A stretch of DNA of 64,000 nucleotides from Cristatella mucedo (taxonomy: Eukaryota; Bryozoa; Phylactolaemata; Cristatellidae). The notes beneath the pieces are model-generated. The model made no database searches and was not told the DNA's origin. It worked only from the letters and a program-made list of their open reading frames with translations. Location: the NCBI GenBank assembly GCA_009760855.2, contig WPIO01000012.1:6941501-7005500 (forward strand). The letters run 5' to 3'. Position 1 is the stretch's first letter. Each line of letters opens with the position of its first letter. Positions 1 through 11,474 of the stretch are shown here, piece by piece. The translations under genes and the position numbers were made by a program.

Positions 1-515
1 TTGATTCATGCATTTGTGGCATTCCATCTTGACTTCTGTAAGTCACTGCTTGCCTGTCTACCGGCCTGTGCAATCAGGCGCTTATAGCTGGTGCAGAAAT
101 CTGCAACTAGGCTTGCCTGTTGTGAGCGGTACAGTAGCCACATCACACCACTTCTCGCCGACCAGCACTGGCTACCAGTCAAGCAACGGGTCGACTTCAA
201 GGTTTTGTCACTCACTGTTAGGTCCCTTCATTATTTATCTCCAGCCTACTTATCAGATCTACTGCCCCACCAAGCCAAGCATAGTACCACCCGCTTTTCG
301 GAGGAGTCTAACTGTTTACCTATACCTCTAACAAAACTCAAATCTTTTGAAGCTTGTGCCTTTAATTCGTACGCTCCCAAAGCCTGGAACAAACTCCCGA
401 CTTCTGTTACGTCATCACCTGACTTGACCACGTTTAAAAAGAAATAAACAACGCACCTATTTATGACAGCATTTAGTGAGTCACTGTAATTCGCCTTCAT
501 GTGAATATACGTGCT
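1..515 (+). mobile_element. LINE-A remnant, end of ORF and 3' UTR
   Basis: Plus strand ORF end in shifted frames: HITPLLADQHWLPVKQRVDFKVLS-like sequence, then AYLSDLLPHQAK, then AWNKLP. The 5' side is cut by the window edge and the 3' UTR breaks off near 515-540, where the LINE-B tail starts. Confidence 0.75.
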
Positions 516-539
516 GACTGTGCATGTTGCTAATGTGAT

Positions 540-1898
540 GTAATGTAATGTATCTCCGTCTGTAACTCCACAAAGACATTAAGACTGTGTGGGTGTTACG
601 CAGGAGAGTCTTGTATAGCGCACTCACAGCCTAAGCGGCTTTCGGTACACATTCGGTAGCCAACAGAATTCGTTTCATGCAACAAAGAGAAAGTGGTAAG
701 CATAGCAGAGTCAAGAGAGCAGTTGAGGTAGTGAGTAGCATAAAAGTAGCAGCTCAGAACCGCTGAAAAAGATGACCCATAGTCGGTAGTAGAAGAGTAG
801 TTGTCGTTGCCTAAGAAGTGTGGAAACGAGTTCCACAGTCTAGGAGCTGCAGAGCTAAAGCTTCTGTCACCAACGGTCTTTAAGCGGAGGAATGGAACAG
901 CTAATTTATTGTCCACACAGGACCTGAGGGTGCGAACAGGCTGAAACTGATGCAGCAGTTCAGCTAGGTAGGAAGGAGCCAAGCCGTGGTGGGCCTTGTG
1001 GGTCAACATAAGAACTTTGCTCTGTATCCGTAGATCAACCGGCAGCCATCCTAGCTCTTTTAGCAAATGAGACACGTGCTAAAACCTCTAGGACTTGAAG
1101 ACTAGCCTTGCAACCATATTCATAGTCAGCTGCAGTGGCCTGATTGCTTTCTTTGGTAGCCCAGCCAAAAAAGAATTATAATGATCAAGCCGAGACAGAA
1201 CTAAAGAGCTAGTTAAATGTTTTGCAAGCCATTGTGGAAGACAGCTCCTAATCTTGGATAGGAATCGGACGTGATGGCTAGCTATAGAAGCAGTCTTCTG
1301 AATGAAGCATTTAAAATTAAGGCATCTCTCGAAAACGACACCTAAATTTAAACACGTGGTGATGGTCGCACAACAGCATCACCTATTATGAGAGCTAAGC
1401 CTTTTAATGCAGCCACACGCTTATGGTGTCTCATGAGCAGCACTTTAGTTTTCTCGTCATTTAGTTTCAAGAAGTTTTCCGACATCCAGGATCGAATGTC
1501 GGCGAGGCAAGCATTCAGTTTCTCAGTTGCTGCAGCAGATTACGACGGTTTGAATAACAAATACAGCTGAGTATCGTCAGCATAAAAGTGATGTCCTAAT
1601 CCATGGGCCTTAATCACTTTTACCAGAGGTTGAGTATAAATGGAGAACAGCAAGGGACCGAGTACAGACCCTTAAGGGACTCCACAAGTGACCCATATCG
1701 TGTGTGAGACCTGACCCCCACACGACATGGACTGAACACGATCTCACAAGTGCGATTTAAACCACGCCAGTGCTTCGTCTGCCAGACAGATCGTTTTTCT
1801 CAATCATTCAAGTAGAACATTGCGATCAATGGTGTCGAAGGCAACTGACAGATCTAGCAGAGCTGGGGCAGTGACATTCCCGTCATCGGTGCCACGTA
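540..1898 (-). mobile_element. LINE-B (CR1-like) copy, 3' segment
   Basis: Non-LTR retrotransposon on the minus strand. Its 3' end is at about 540 with the pentamer tail seen on the plus strand as TAATG repeats. The end of the reverse-transcriptase ORF (596-1075) includes ELGWLPVDLRIQSKVL, THKAHHGLAPSYLAELL and RLWNSFP. Farther upstream are SENFLKLN-type sequence and, near 1800-1840, AFDTIDR (palm motif A). It carries an in-frame TAA where PQG is expected (1672-1674), so it is dead. The same element continues at 2416-2826 and 3640-4009 around two inserted LINE-A copies. Confidence 0.85.
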
Positions 1899-1899
1899 A

Positions 1900-2416
1900 A
1901 ATAATAATAATAATAATAATTCACTTGATAAAGCGCCCTCAGAGAACTTAATCTCTCTACGCGCTTTACATTTGCTGTAAATTGAAATGCAATTGAATGG
2001 TAAGTAAAATCATGCTTGAAAAACAATCGAAATGAATAATATGGTTAGGGGTGGCATGCACAGGGTCAGCATGCAAATGTGGTTAGTGGCAGCATGCACA
2101 GTGTCAGCACGCATAAGCACATCAAGGACGAATCACAGGGACCCACTAAATGCTGTCCTAAATAGGTGTGTTTTTAGGTTCCTTGTAAATGTGGTCAGGT
2201 CAGGGGATGTTCTGACGCAGGTCGGGAGGGAGTTCCAGGCTTTGGGAGCATATGAACTAAATGCACGGTCTCCAAAGGATTTAAGGTTTGTACGAGGTAT
2301 TTGTAGACTGTTGGATTCCGAAAAGCGGGTGGTACGATGCTTGGCCTGATGGGGTAGTATATCTGACAGATAGGCTGGAGCCATAGAATGAAGGGACCTA
2401 AAAGTGAGCGACAAAA
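1900..2416 (-). mobile_element. LINE-A copy inserted in LINE-B (3' end, minus)
   Basis: Starts with a TAA microsatellite (the 3' tail read backwards), then the conserved LINE-A 3' terminus, 3' UTR and the end of the ORF (LAPAYLSD-type sequence, PKAWNSLPTCVRTSPDL). It is strongly 5'-truncated at about 2416, where LINE-B sequence resumes. Interrupts the LINE-B copy at 540-4009. Confidence 0.8.
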
Positions 2417-2826
2417 CCATCATTAACATGGAGGATAGTAATTTCAGTGGAGTGCTGCCTCTTGAACCTTGATTGAAATGTTTCTGACATTTCTTTCTTT
2501 TTGATATGTTCAACCAGCTGCTTAGCAACAACTTTTTCAGGAATCTTTGACAAGAAAGGAAGAAGGGACACTGGGCGATAGTTTGCAAGGACTTCTGTGT
2601 CTAAGGCGATAGTTTGCAAGGACTTCTGTGTCTGATCTAGGCTTTTTAAGTATGTGTCTAACGATTGCCGACGAAGGAATTGGGGACGACCCCTTTTCCC
2701 AAAGACGCATTAAAAATCTCGGTTACGGAAGGGCTAAGTTAGTCTGCCAGTAAAGACCACAGCGATGATGGTATACGGCCTTCAGGAGACGAGCTCTTTT
2801 CAGCTAGACCTTATTAAGGTCCACAG
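2416..2826 (-). mobile_element. LINE-B copy, middle (finger region of RT)
   Basis: Continuation of the LINE-B at 540-4009. It encodes NYRPVSLLPFLSK and QSRFKRQHSTE on the minus strand, corresponding to 46430-46780 in the fuller copy. A 29-bp segment is directly duplicated (2574-2602 and 2605-2633). Confidence 0.8.
2574..2633. repeat. 29-bp direct duplication
   Basis: Two identical 29-bp copies (GGCGATAGTTTGC through TGTGTCT) separated by AA inside the LINE-B remnant. Looks like a local replication duplication after insertion. Confidence 0.9.
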
Positions 2827-3601
2827 TCAAATCTGCCTATTTTCAGCTTCATAACACTGCTAAAATTCGGGATTGTTTAGATAAGGATACCACGTCCAAA
2901 TTGGTCCATGCATTCGTGACATCCCGTCTCGACTTCTGCAACTCACTGCTTACTGGCCTACGGGCATGTACGAGCAGGCGATTGCACCTGGTGCAAAACT
3001 CTGCATCTAGGCTTGTCTGTCGTCGGCTTCGCAGTTGCCACATTACTCCACTTCTCGCCGACCTGCACTGGCTACCAGTCAAGCAACGGATTGACTTCAA
3101 GGTTTTGTCGCTCACTTTTAGGTCCCTTCATTTTATAGCTCCAACCTATCTGTCAGATATACTACCCCATCAGGCCAAGCATCGTACCACCCGCTTTTCG
3201 GAATCCAACAGTCTACAAATACCTCGTACAAACCTTAAATCCTTTGGAGACCGTGCATTTAGTTTGTATGCTCCCAAAGCCTGGAACTCCCTCCCGACCT
3301 GCGTCAGAACATCCCCTGACCTGACCACATTTAAAAGGAACTTAAAAACAGACCTATTTATGACAGCATTTAGTGGGTCCCTATGATTCGTCCTTGATGT
3401 GCTTATGCGTGCTGACACTGTGCATGCTGCCAGTAACCACATTTGCATGCTGACCCTGTGCATGTCACCCCTAACCATATTATTCATTTCGTTTGTTTTT
3501 CAAGCATGATTTTACTTACCATTCAATTGCTATTCCCTTTGCAGCAACTGTAAAGCGCCTACAAAGAGATTAAGTTCTCCGCGGGCGCTTTATCAAGTGT
3601 A

Positions 3602-3638
<37 letters not shown>

Positions 3639-3639
3639 G
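2827..3639 (+). mobile_element. LINE-A copy inserted in LINE-B (plus strand)
   Basis: 5'-truncated LINE-A with open ORF 2901-3386: SRLDFCNSLLTGL, PLLADLHWLPVKQRIDFKVL, YLSDILPHQAKHRTTRF, PKAWNSLP. Then comes the 3' UTR with repeated CATGCTGAC-type motifs, the terminal stem (AAAGCGCC with GGCGCTTT) and an ATT tail at 3607-3638. It sits between two halves of the LINE-B copy and is flanked by direct repeats reading TTATTAAGGT, consistent with a target-site duplication. Confidence 0.88.
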
Positions 3640-4009
3640 GTAGCCACATCGCTTGTAGAAACGTCGGAAAACCTTTTAAGAGAGGTCACAGGTTGTGGAA
3701 CCGCAATTGCTTTAGTCGGAGGGGCTTTATGGAGGCACGAATGTGCACAATTGTTTCTGTAAAGAAGGCTGAAAACGTTTCGGCTGAGCCCTTAATATCT
3801 GGGAAGTCAGACCTCTCAGCATTGGCCAGTAAATGGTTTACTGTCTTATAAATACGTTTAGGGTCCGGCTGGCAGCAATCCAGCTTTTGAGTAGAAAAAA
3901 AAAGCCCTGGCCTTTTTAAGCTTCCGGGTGTAGACTAAAATGAAGTCTTTGAAATTGAATAGATCTGCATTAGACCCCGATTTCTTGAAGCGACTTTTAA
4001 GCCTTCGCT
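3640..4009 (-). mobile_element. LINE-B copy, 5' part of the nested element
   Basis: Matches 46780-47140 of the fuller LINE-B copy (region between endonuclease and reverse transcriptase; includes the FFTEK-type and FSAFF-type stretch). It ends where another LINE-A 3' fragment begins at about 4010. Confidence 0.8.
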
Positions 4010-4195
4010 AATAACCACACTTGCATGCTGACCTGTGCATGACAACCTTAACCATGTTTATTTCTCTTGTTTATTGATCATTCTACCACTAACCAACCGA
4101 CCGTGTTTCCTTTGCAGCAAATGTAAAGTGCCTAGACAGAGACTGAGTTCTCTAAGGGTTCTTTATCAAGTGTGTTATTATTATTATTATTTTTC
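4010..4195 (+). mobile_element. LINE-A 3' end fragment
   Basis: Only the 3' UTR and terminus: CATGCTGACC motifs, AACCATG, GCAAATGTAAAG, and an ATT tail at about 4173-4195. No coding part left. Confidence 0.8.
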
Positions 4196-4355
4196 TTATT
4201 TAATCCGGGAGCTGGGCCGTGAGGAATGAGGCCCTTACCACTTGACGGAGATATACTATGCTCCTCGCTGGTTGGTGCTTTGCCATGAAAATGAACGCAG
4301 TTGGCTCCCATGCTTTACAAGTATTAAAGACTCCGCATGTTCAGAGTAGGATGTA

Positions 4356-4516
<161 letters not shown>

Positions 4517-4540
4517 TCCCAGCCTCACAGCCATCAACAG

Positions 4541-4768
4541 AGGCGGAGCTAGGATTTTCATTAAGGGGCAAGACCCTCAAGCAATGAAGAATTATGGTGC
4601 AACATCATAGTTTCTTTCAGACACTAACTCGGCGATTGCTCATAGAGTGGAACTAAGACTTATTTTCGTCATTGGTGACGGTCGGAGGCGTAGAAATCAG
4701 GGGTCGCCCAGATTGCTGACGCAGAAGAGAGGTAAATGCCCCCTCCCCACCCCAGGCTCCGCCACAGG
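4541..4768. mobile_element. MITE-like element, copy 1
   Basis: About 230 bases bounded by inverted ends (AGGCGGAGC at the left, GGCTCCGCC at the right), sharing internal sequence with 9935-10236 (GATTGCTCATAGAGTGGA, GACGGTCGGAGGCGTAG and GGTAAATG segments). No coding capacity. Looks like a non-autonomous terminal-inverted-repeat transposon; superfamily not assigned and no clear target duplication seen. Confidence 0.6.
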
Positions 4769-5417
4769 TCATTAAGCCGGTACACACGTCACCAATCGTA
4801 AATTGCTGCTTATCAAGTGCATTTCTCCTCCTTTAACACCCGCTCAGTTGTTTGGTTTCAGGATGCCAATAGTGAGACCTAACAAGTACTGCCTTCCTTT
4901 TCTTCATTTAAAGACTTGAAATTTCCAGCACTTTTACTGCAAATGTTTGCAATTTCAATGAAAGCGCCATGATAAGCATATCATTGAGCTATGAAAACCC
5001 GCAGCTTCCTGAAATCATCGGCTTTTAGCCCCAACTCAGTGCAAGGACACATTCCAATGCTACTATAAGATTCCGCCTTGATTTTATGGTGCGATGAATT
5101 TTTCCCTATTCAGTCACCAACAGTGGGCAAGACTGTACCGAAAATACCGAATACTCTCGTGTACGCCCCCGGCCCCGAGGGGCAGCATTCTTCCTTTCCG
5201 TTCATTTCCAATATGAAATGACGGCTCGGGCTAAAGAAAGTGCGAAAGAGCTGCGACTCGGTAGAGTCGTCAGACCAAGAAGCTAAGCGTGGCTATTTGA
5301 TTTTTGAGCAGGACCAGCGAGGCTACTTGCGCGAGCCACCGGAGCGCCATACAGCGAGCAGCCGATTCGACGGACTTACAAAAATCAATCAAATGCACAC
5401 ACGTCGCAGAAATTACA

Positions 5418-5465
5418 CACACACACACACACACATATATACACGCACGTACACACATACACAAA
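5418..5465. repeat. (CA)n tract
   Basis: Imperfect ACACAC dinucleotide run with TATA and GCAC interruptions; no gene signal around it. Confidence 0.75.
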
Positions 5466-5565
5466 CTGAAGTGCGCCAAATGCACAGGGGGAAAAGCAGC
5501 ACAAAAGCTATCGAGCGCTTTTGGCCAAACGCAAAGTGCGGAGCTATAAACAGAACAGGCTTCGT

Positions 5566-6580
5566 AATAATGATAATAATAACAATGCACTTAAATAAAT
5601 CAAATAAAGCGCCCTCAGAGAACTCAATCTCTTTCTAGGCGTTTCACATTTGCTGCAAAGGGAAATGCAATTGAATTGTGAGTAATATCATGCTTGATAA
5701 ACAAACAACATTGATAACATGGTTAGGGGTGATATGCACAGGGTCAGCATGCAAATGTGGTTAGTGGCAGCATGCACAGTGTCAGCATGCATAAGCACGT
5801 GAAGGACGAATCACAGGGACCCACTAAATGCTGTCCTGAATAGGTGTGTTTTTAAGTTCTTTTTAAATGTGGTCAAGTCAGGGGATGTTCTGACGCAAGT
5901 TGGAAGAGAGTTCCAGGCTTTGGGAGCATATGAACTAAATGCACGGTCTCCAAAGGATTTGAGGTTTGTACGAGGTATTAGTAAACTGTTGGATTCCGAA
6001 AAGCGGGTGGTACGATGCTTGGTCTGGTGGGGGGAGTAAATCTGATAAATAGGCTGGAGCCAAAGAATGAAGGGACCTAAAAGTGAGCGACAAAACCTTG
6101 AAGAAAATCAGTTGCTTGACTGGTAGCCAGTGCAGGTCGGCGAGAAGTGGTGTGATGTGGCAACTGCGACGCTCACGACAGACAAGCCTAGCTGCGGAGT
6201 TTTGCACTTGATGTAAGCGCCTGATTGCACATGCCGGTAGGCCAGCAAGCAGTGACTTACAGAAGTCAAGACGGGATGTCACAAATGGATGGACCAACTT
6301 AGACGTGGTATCCTTTTCTAAACAAGCCCGAATTTTAGCAATGTGATGTTGCTGAAAATAGGCAGACTTGACCGTGGAGCTGATGTGGTCGTCAAACGAG
6401 AGGTCACTTTGGAACGTTACACCTAGATTTCGAGCTGATTCAACTGGAGATATGCTGGCAGAGCCAATTTTGAGCGTGAGCCTTTCCAATTTGTGAATCA
6501 CACTGGGTTTTCTCATAACTAGTAATGCCAAACGCAAGCCGTGGTCACTGAAGCTTCTGATCATAGAGCTAACTGAAGAG
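5566..6580 (-). mobile_element. LINE-A copy, 3' kilobase
   Basis: Minus strand, 3' tail at 5566 (AATAATGATAATAATAA). ORF 5935-6564 keeps the end of the reverse transcriptase: GSASISPVESARNLGVTF, DDHISSTVKSAYFQ, SRLDFCKSLLAGLP, RLHQVQNSAARLVCRER, PLLADLHWLPVKQ. 5'-truncated near 6580; the first 3' UTR bases are typical of the family. Confidence 0.85.
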
Positions 6581-7850
6581 CCTACCAGTCACCTTCTTAG
6601 GCAGGTCCTGGAGGAGAAATGTGTGACTAAAACTAGTCGCCTCAAATGTCTTGGTGGAATCAAATGTTAGAGGCTAGTGTGCCTTTACGTTTTTCGGGAA
6701 AGTTTTGCTGCCGGTCTGAATGTAACGTGCCAGGGTATTGTTAGACATTCAGAACCCTCATTCTGAGAAAAAAAGCGCAAAATTTAGCACATGAACCCAC
6801 AACCAGGACTGGTGAGAAAATTGATGCTTGTAATTAATTAGAAAACCAAAGGTTCTTGGATATGAAGTGGGGAGCCTGAACTCACCATTAAGCTGTGGTT
6901 TGGCAGCACAGAAACTCAAATACGAGCTTTTTTTGAGAATTAGCCCTCACAACTTGGTCCTAGAAGAGGTGACAAGGCCTGGCCAGTGAGGCTGTTAGAC
7001 GGCTCACACAACACTGAGTAGAAGTATTTCGAACCTAAACCATCAGAGGCGTGTGAAAATAAGCGAGCAATTTGTCAATAGCTTCAATGTTTACAAATGG
7101 TGCTAACTGTTATAGATGCGACGTCCCAGATTGTCCCACTGGTCAGAATAAATGAGCCCGCTGGTATCCTTTTGAGTAAGTTACGTATTCTTTTGGTTTC
7201 GGCAGCTATACGGGTTCGCTTTGCTCTAGTGTAGCATCAACAGGACAGACAGGCAGCGGTTGTCCAGGGTATCCGGCTCGATCCGGCGCTGGTCTGGCGG
7301 AGGTGGGGAGTATTGCAGTTAGTCAGGCTTAAAATCCGCTTTTAGCCTCGATCTGCATCCGAGGACTAGATGACCAATATTTGCCCAATCCTCTAGAAAG
7401 ACTTGTGCGTTTGGCCTTTTTCGTTTTTCATGCAGAATTCCCGACAGTAATTTCACGGTCATGATATCAATCGGACCTCGAGGACGTCGCGATCATTCGA
7501 GACGATTAGCTCAATTGGCGTCCGGTCGCCAGCGGTCTGAGCGCAACTACACGACTTCGCTCGACCACATAGGGAGTGCTCGTCACTTTCTGGTCACCAC
7601 AACAGAGAGGTCTGGCTGACAACCGCCGTTTGATGCCCGTAGAACCGCTAAGCCACGACTGAAGGCCAAGTTGCAATCTGGCACACGAGCGGACAATGAA
7701 GTGATAAAATTCGATGAGCTCTTAGCTGCGGCTGGGCTGTATACAGGAAGTGCTGCCTGACTTTTTCGTCATACTTAGTGTGCTTAGGCTAAATGAAGAA
7801 CGCACTCTACTCGCTAGGCTTCAAAAAAGGTAAAATAAAGCTCAATACAT
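6581..7850. other. Unassigned sequence
   Basis: No open frame with a recognisable domain, no long repeat. Mid-GC single-copy-looking DNA. Confidence 0.5.
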
Positions 7851-7893
7851 TCAACAGCCACATTTATATAGCGACGGAAGAGCAGTCCTAGTG
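7850..7893 (-). mobile_element. SINE 3' fragment
   Basis: Short match (ACAGCCACATTTATATAGCG then GAAGAGC) to the 3' part of the tRNA-headed SINE family seen complete at 8211-8382. Confidence 0.45.
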
Positions 7894-8210
7894 GCTTCAC
7901 TCCGCTTCGAGCATGCACTAAATAGCGTCTGCTGAAAGACTCGACTATTGTACGACTCGCAAAGACCCGGTCTTTGTGAATTGAGAAGCAGAGGATCCAC
8001 CCTACGAGGGTTCACAGACCCTGGCATACAATTCACGGAGCCTAGGCCGACCGAGCGAAAGTTTTATATTTAGCTCAGCCAGCAGCACTGATAAGCAGAT
8101 TCTTCTTATAGGAATGATGGGTCATAATCTTAATGTGGCAGAGCAGGTTAATACAGCGACAACTAGCTAGAGCAATTTATCTGGCGTAGCTATCGGTCAG
8201 TTAACACTAT

Positions 8211-8382
8211 AAAATACTAGCTGATTTAACAGCCTCATTTGTGTAGAGACATGAGAGCTTTTACGGCTATCAATACCGCCGGCTGTGGTGACAAAAAGTA
8301 TCCAGCGCAGGATTCGAACCCACGACCTTGGTAACGAGGTCGCAGAAAGCACCCGCCTTAACTAGTGCGCCATCACGACTCA
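8211..8382 (-). mobile_element. tRNA-headed SINE, copy 1
   Basis: On the minus strand: GTGATGGCGCAC head, then a B-box-type GGTTCGAATCC, then a body with GATAGCCGTAAAAGCTCT and a tail GCTGTTAAATCAGCTA. The same family occurs at 15926, 23320, 54046, 57764 and 60541. The head resembles a tRNA (internal Pol III promoter) but the anticodon arm is replaced by a longer hairpin, so it is not a tRNA gene. Confidence 0.8.
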
Positions 8383-8840
8383 GAGAAAGTAACTTCAGCC
8401 TCGGACACAGTCTTTAAAGAAAATGCTGCGCCAAAGCAGCTTTTTCCGGATTGTAGGTTGTCAGCAGGGCATGCTGTCAGTTGTTCTAAGAGGACCTGGT
8501 GAAGCTACTAAATGTGTTTTAAAGTGCTCCGAATCCTTGAGCACTTGCTAACGACTGCCCATACCATCTGAACACTCCTTGAAAAGCGCAATTATCCATG
8601 AATTCTGATTGTTCAAGGACTTGGCTAGGGAAACAGAATTTTTCACAGTAATCGTGTGATCACAAATTCAGAATTTGTGTCACTTTTTAGTGTCGCAGTT
8701 TATTCAGCTCCTTTTGCCTTCCACGTCTTTCTAGAAAATTTCCAAAACGACAGCTAAAGTCTCATCAGTGCTGATTTGGCTTTTTATCTTGCACAAATAT
8801 TCACTTTATTTTTGAAAAGCTCTTAACATTATCATTTTTG
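8383..8840. other. Unassigned AT-rich sequence
   Basis: No gene or recognisable repeat seen. Confidence 0.4.
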
Positions 8841-8965
8841 AATAATAATAATAATACGCTTGATAAAGCACCATCAGATAAGTCAATCTCTTTCTAGACG
8901 CTTTCAATATGTTGCATAGGAAACACGATAGAATGGTTAGTGGTATCATGCTTTATTAACAACAT
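8841..8965 (-). mobile_element. LINE-A 3' terminus fragment
   Basis: AATAATAATAAT tail followed by the family 3' end (TTGATAAAGCACC, CAATCTCTTTCTAG) and about 80 bases of 3' UTR; 5' remainder missing. Confidence 0.75.
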
Positions 8966-9370
8966 TTTGCATGACAGAAAGATCGTGTGTGCTCTGCGCT
9001 AGTGACGTGGTCAAGAACTTCAATTTCTTTTTACTTCTGTGGCAGATTTCGATCCACCTTTAAAGACTAAGCATTAGAATACTGACTTTTAGCTCATTGC
9101 AATGACCTGGGCTATACTCAAATTTCCTACCTGATAGATTAAATCGTTCGACCTCGATTGGCAATCTTGACTGGTCATTTAATGGATCCTCCCATTCTCT
9201 GCTGTTTAAGATGGCTTCAACCAATGGCTGCGTTGGCTACCATCCTGGTAGCCAACAAGGCTGAAGTTACTACGAATGATAGATCCAGAGTCATCGAAGG
9301 GAATCATTGGAAGTCGAATGCGATTGCACTAAAACACACAATCCAGTCCCTCTAAAGCAACAATCATTTT

Positions 9371-9560
9371 ATGATAGTGATAATAAATTTGTATAGCACC
9401 ATCAGAGTAATTAATCTCTTTCTTGGCACTTTACAGATGATGTATAGAAAGCATTACCGAATGACTGGTGATGACGTCCACAAGCAGCAGGCTCATGGGA
9501 GCACACATACGCACTCGAAAGAAGAATCAAAAAGACCCACTAAATGCTGTAATAAACATA
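9371..9560 (-). mobile_element. LINE 3' end, third subfamily (LINE-C)
   Basis: 3' terminus resembling LINE-A but with its own 3' UTR (GTATAGAAAGCATTACCGA), matching 14075-14205 on the opposite strand. The ORF end is only hinted at (CCCACTAAATGCTGT). Confidence 0.6.
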
Positions 9561-9934
9561 TTTTTTTGAGCTTTTTAAATTTCGTTGCGTTAGAGATGTT
9601 GAGACGTTCATCGGTATCAACTTTCAAGCCGGAGAACTTTTGACAGAAAAGCTTAGATTTAAAAATACGCTTTTTCTACGAAAGCCGTACCATTTTTCTT
9701 CGAAATGAAGATTAGTCAAGAATTGTTTTCTCTCTCAGCCTACTGGTCTCGTGCATGGGAATGCTGGTTCTATACAAGAGGTTATTCTCGCTGAGCTAAT
9801 TCATGATGGTATGAAAAACAGTCTAGGCTTAAATCTTTTTAATGACAAAATTCATGAGTTGGCTGCATTCATCACTAGATTGTTCGATTGAAGTGCCTAA
9901 ACTGAACCGATCAGAATAGCTTATATATTATGCA

Positions 9935-10236
9935 GTGGCGGAGCCCGGATTTCTATCTAGAGGAGACCTCCATAATGTGCATGTAGGGAGGTCAAGACCC
10001 GCATAGTTTAATTGTGGACGGGGTTAGGTCCACAAGTAAAAAAAATTTTAGACCAAAATCGTTGTGTTTGTTCAACGTCAAATCGGGTGGTTGCTCATCG
10101 AGTGGAGTGAGTTGAGACATAATTTCCTCGTTGCCGACGGTTGGTAGGCGTAGGAATAAGAGGAAGTCTAGGTCGCTGCCTCATTGTAAGGGGCGGGTAA
10201 ATGGCTCGTCTGCCTCTTTTTGCTTCGCCACTAGTA
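9935..10236. mobile_element. MITE-like element, copy 2
   Basis: Begins CAGTGGCGGAGCC and ends GCTTCGCCACTAG, so the ends are near-perfect inverted repeats. The interior matches copy 1 at 4541-4768 in the same order and orientation, with extra sequence. No ORF. Confidence 0.62.
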
Positions 10237-11174
10237 CTGTGGCTACTGTATTTTCAGTTACTTCTGTAGCGCAGTTACGGTATACAAATACGTAATCCTC
10301 CCTGATAAAGCGGTCTTTATCAATGGAACCATGATTGGTAGAGCTGATCCTTAAATTGAGAAAATCTTGAAATTGAGATGCCAGTTAACACACTTCGTTG
10401 CTGGCAATTGCGTCGCTCTAAAAGACTATAAAATCCCGTGTTCCGGGGATTTTGGTATGTGGCGAAAGCATTTGTGCAGATAAAAATTCAGGTACATTGC
10501 AACAAAGACCTCTATGGATTGGCAATGAATTTCACACTATGCTTTATTCTCAGTATTAAATGCTATTAGAAATGTTCAACCTGGTTAAAATACCTTCCCA
10601 GATGATGTGGTGTTTCTTTGTAATTGGAATACAAGTCACCAGCATTATTCTGGAGCTACCGTCACAATAAAGAGGGCCTTAAAAAATGATCAGTGGTATT
10701 TCGTACATCATATACTGCTACCAAAATTAGTTTTGAGGAATCATTAATCTAGGGCTGACATGGGAATTCTAGCGCTTTGTACAACGCGGGTACGAAAGTA
10801 GCAATTGGGCGCGAAATTGAAGTTGACTGAGACACAAAATGTAGGCTAGACATATAAATGCAGCAGTTTCACTGTTAATCAACACAGCACTACCAGCATC
10901 GACGAAACAGTTTATCTTGCCAGCAGTTGCTAATGTAGTAGCATCCTAGTATTTTTCGATAATAAAGTTTTCGACAGTGACCCCCATCGCACTCGAAGTG
11001 TGGCCACCTAAATTGCTTGGCCATTGGTTCAGTCTAACGTACCAAACGCCTGCATACACATTCTCTGCAGTCGCCTCCATTTTATTTGTGAATGTAACCT
11101 CTAGCTTCCGAGGCTGCATTGTGACTTTCCATTTTTGTTATAATTCGGATGTGCTGCGAGTCTTCAATCATCTC
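10237..11174. other. Unassigned sequence
   Basis: Open frame 10977-11189 has no recognisable domain. Nothing else seen. Confidence 0.4.
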
Positions 11175-11189
11175 TATGGATGGAAGTGA

Positions 11190-11305
11190 AGCTCTGGTTT
11201 CTCCAAGGGGTAAGGTGCTCGCTTGTAACGATGTGGGTTCGAGCCCTGAGACTATATAAAGCGCTTAAATAGAGATCAAGTTCCATTATGGCGCAATACA
11301 AACTA
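11190..11305 (+). mobile_element. Second SINE type: tRNA-like head joined to a LINE-A-type 3' end
   Basis: Head with A-box-like GGGGTAAGGTGCTCGC and B-box GGGTTCGAGCCC (11213-11246), followed directly by TAAAGCGCTTAAATAGAGAT, CAAGTTC and ATTATGGCGC, a diverged LINE-A 3' terminus. This is the classic layout of a SINE that borrows the reverse transcriptase of a partner LINE by sharing its 3' end. Single diverged copy, so boundaries are approximate. Confidence 0.5.
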
Positions 11306-11474
11306 AATGTTTTAACTACAGTTTTGCATCAATTACTGTATTAACTTGAATTCTTATAAGATGAAACTTTAAAATATAAGACCAGTTTAAAACTCTAAAA
11401 CTTTAATTATTTCACGATAATAGCTTAAGAGCAGGCCGAACTTGACGAGGATAGAGGCAAGACATAAACTGCTC

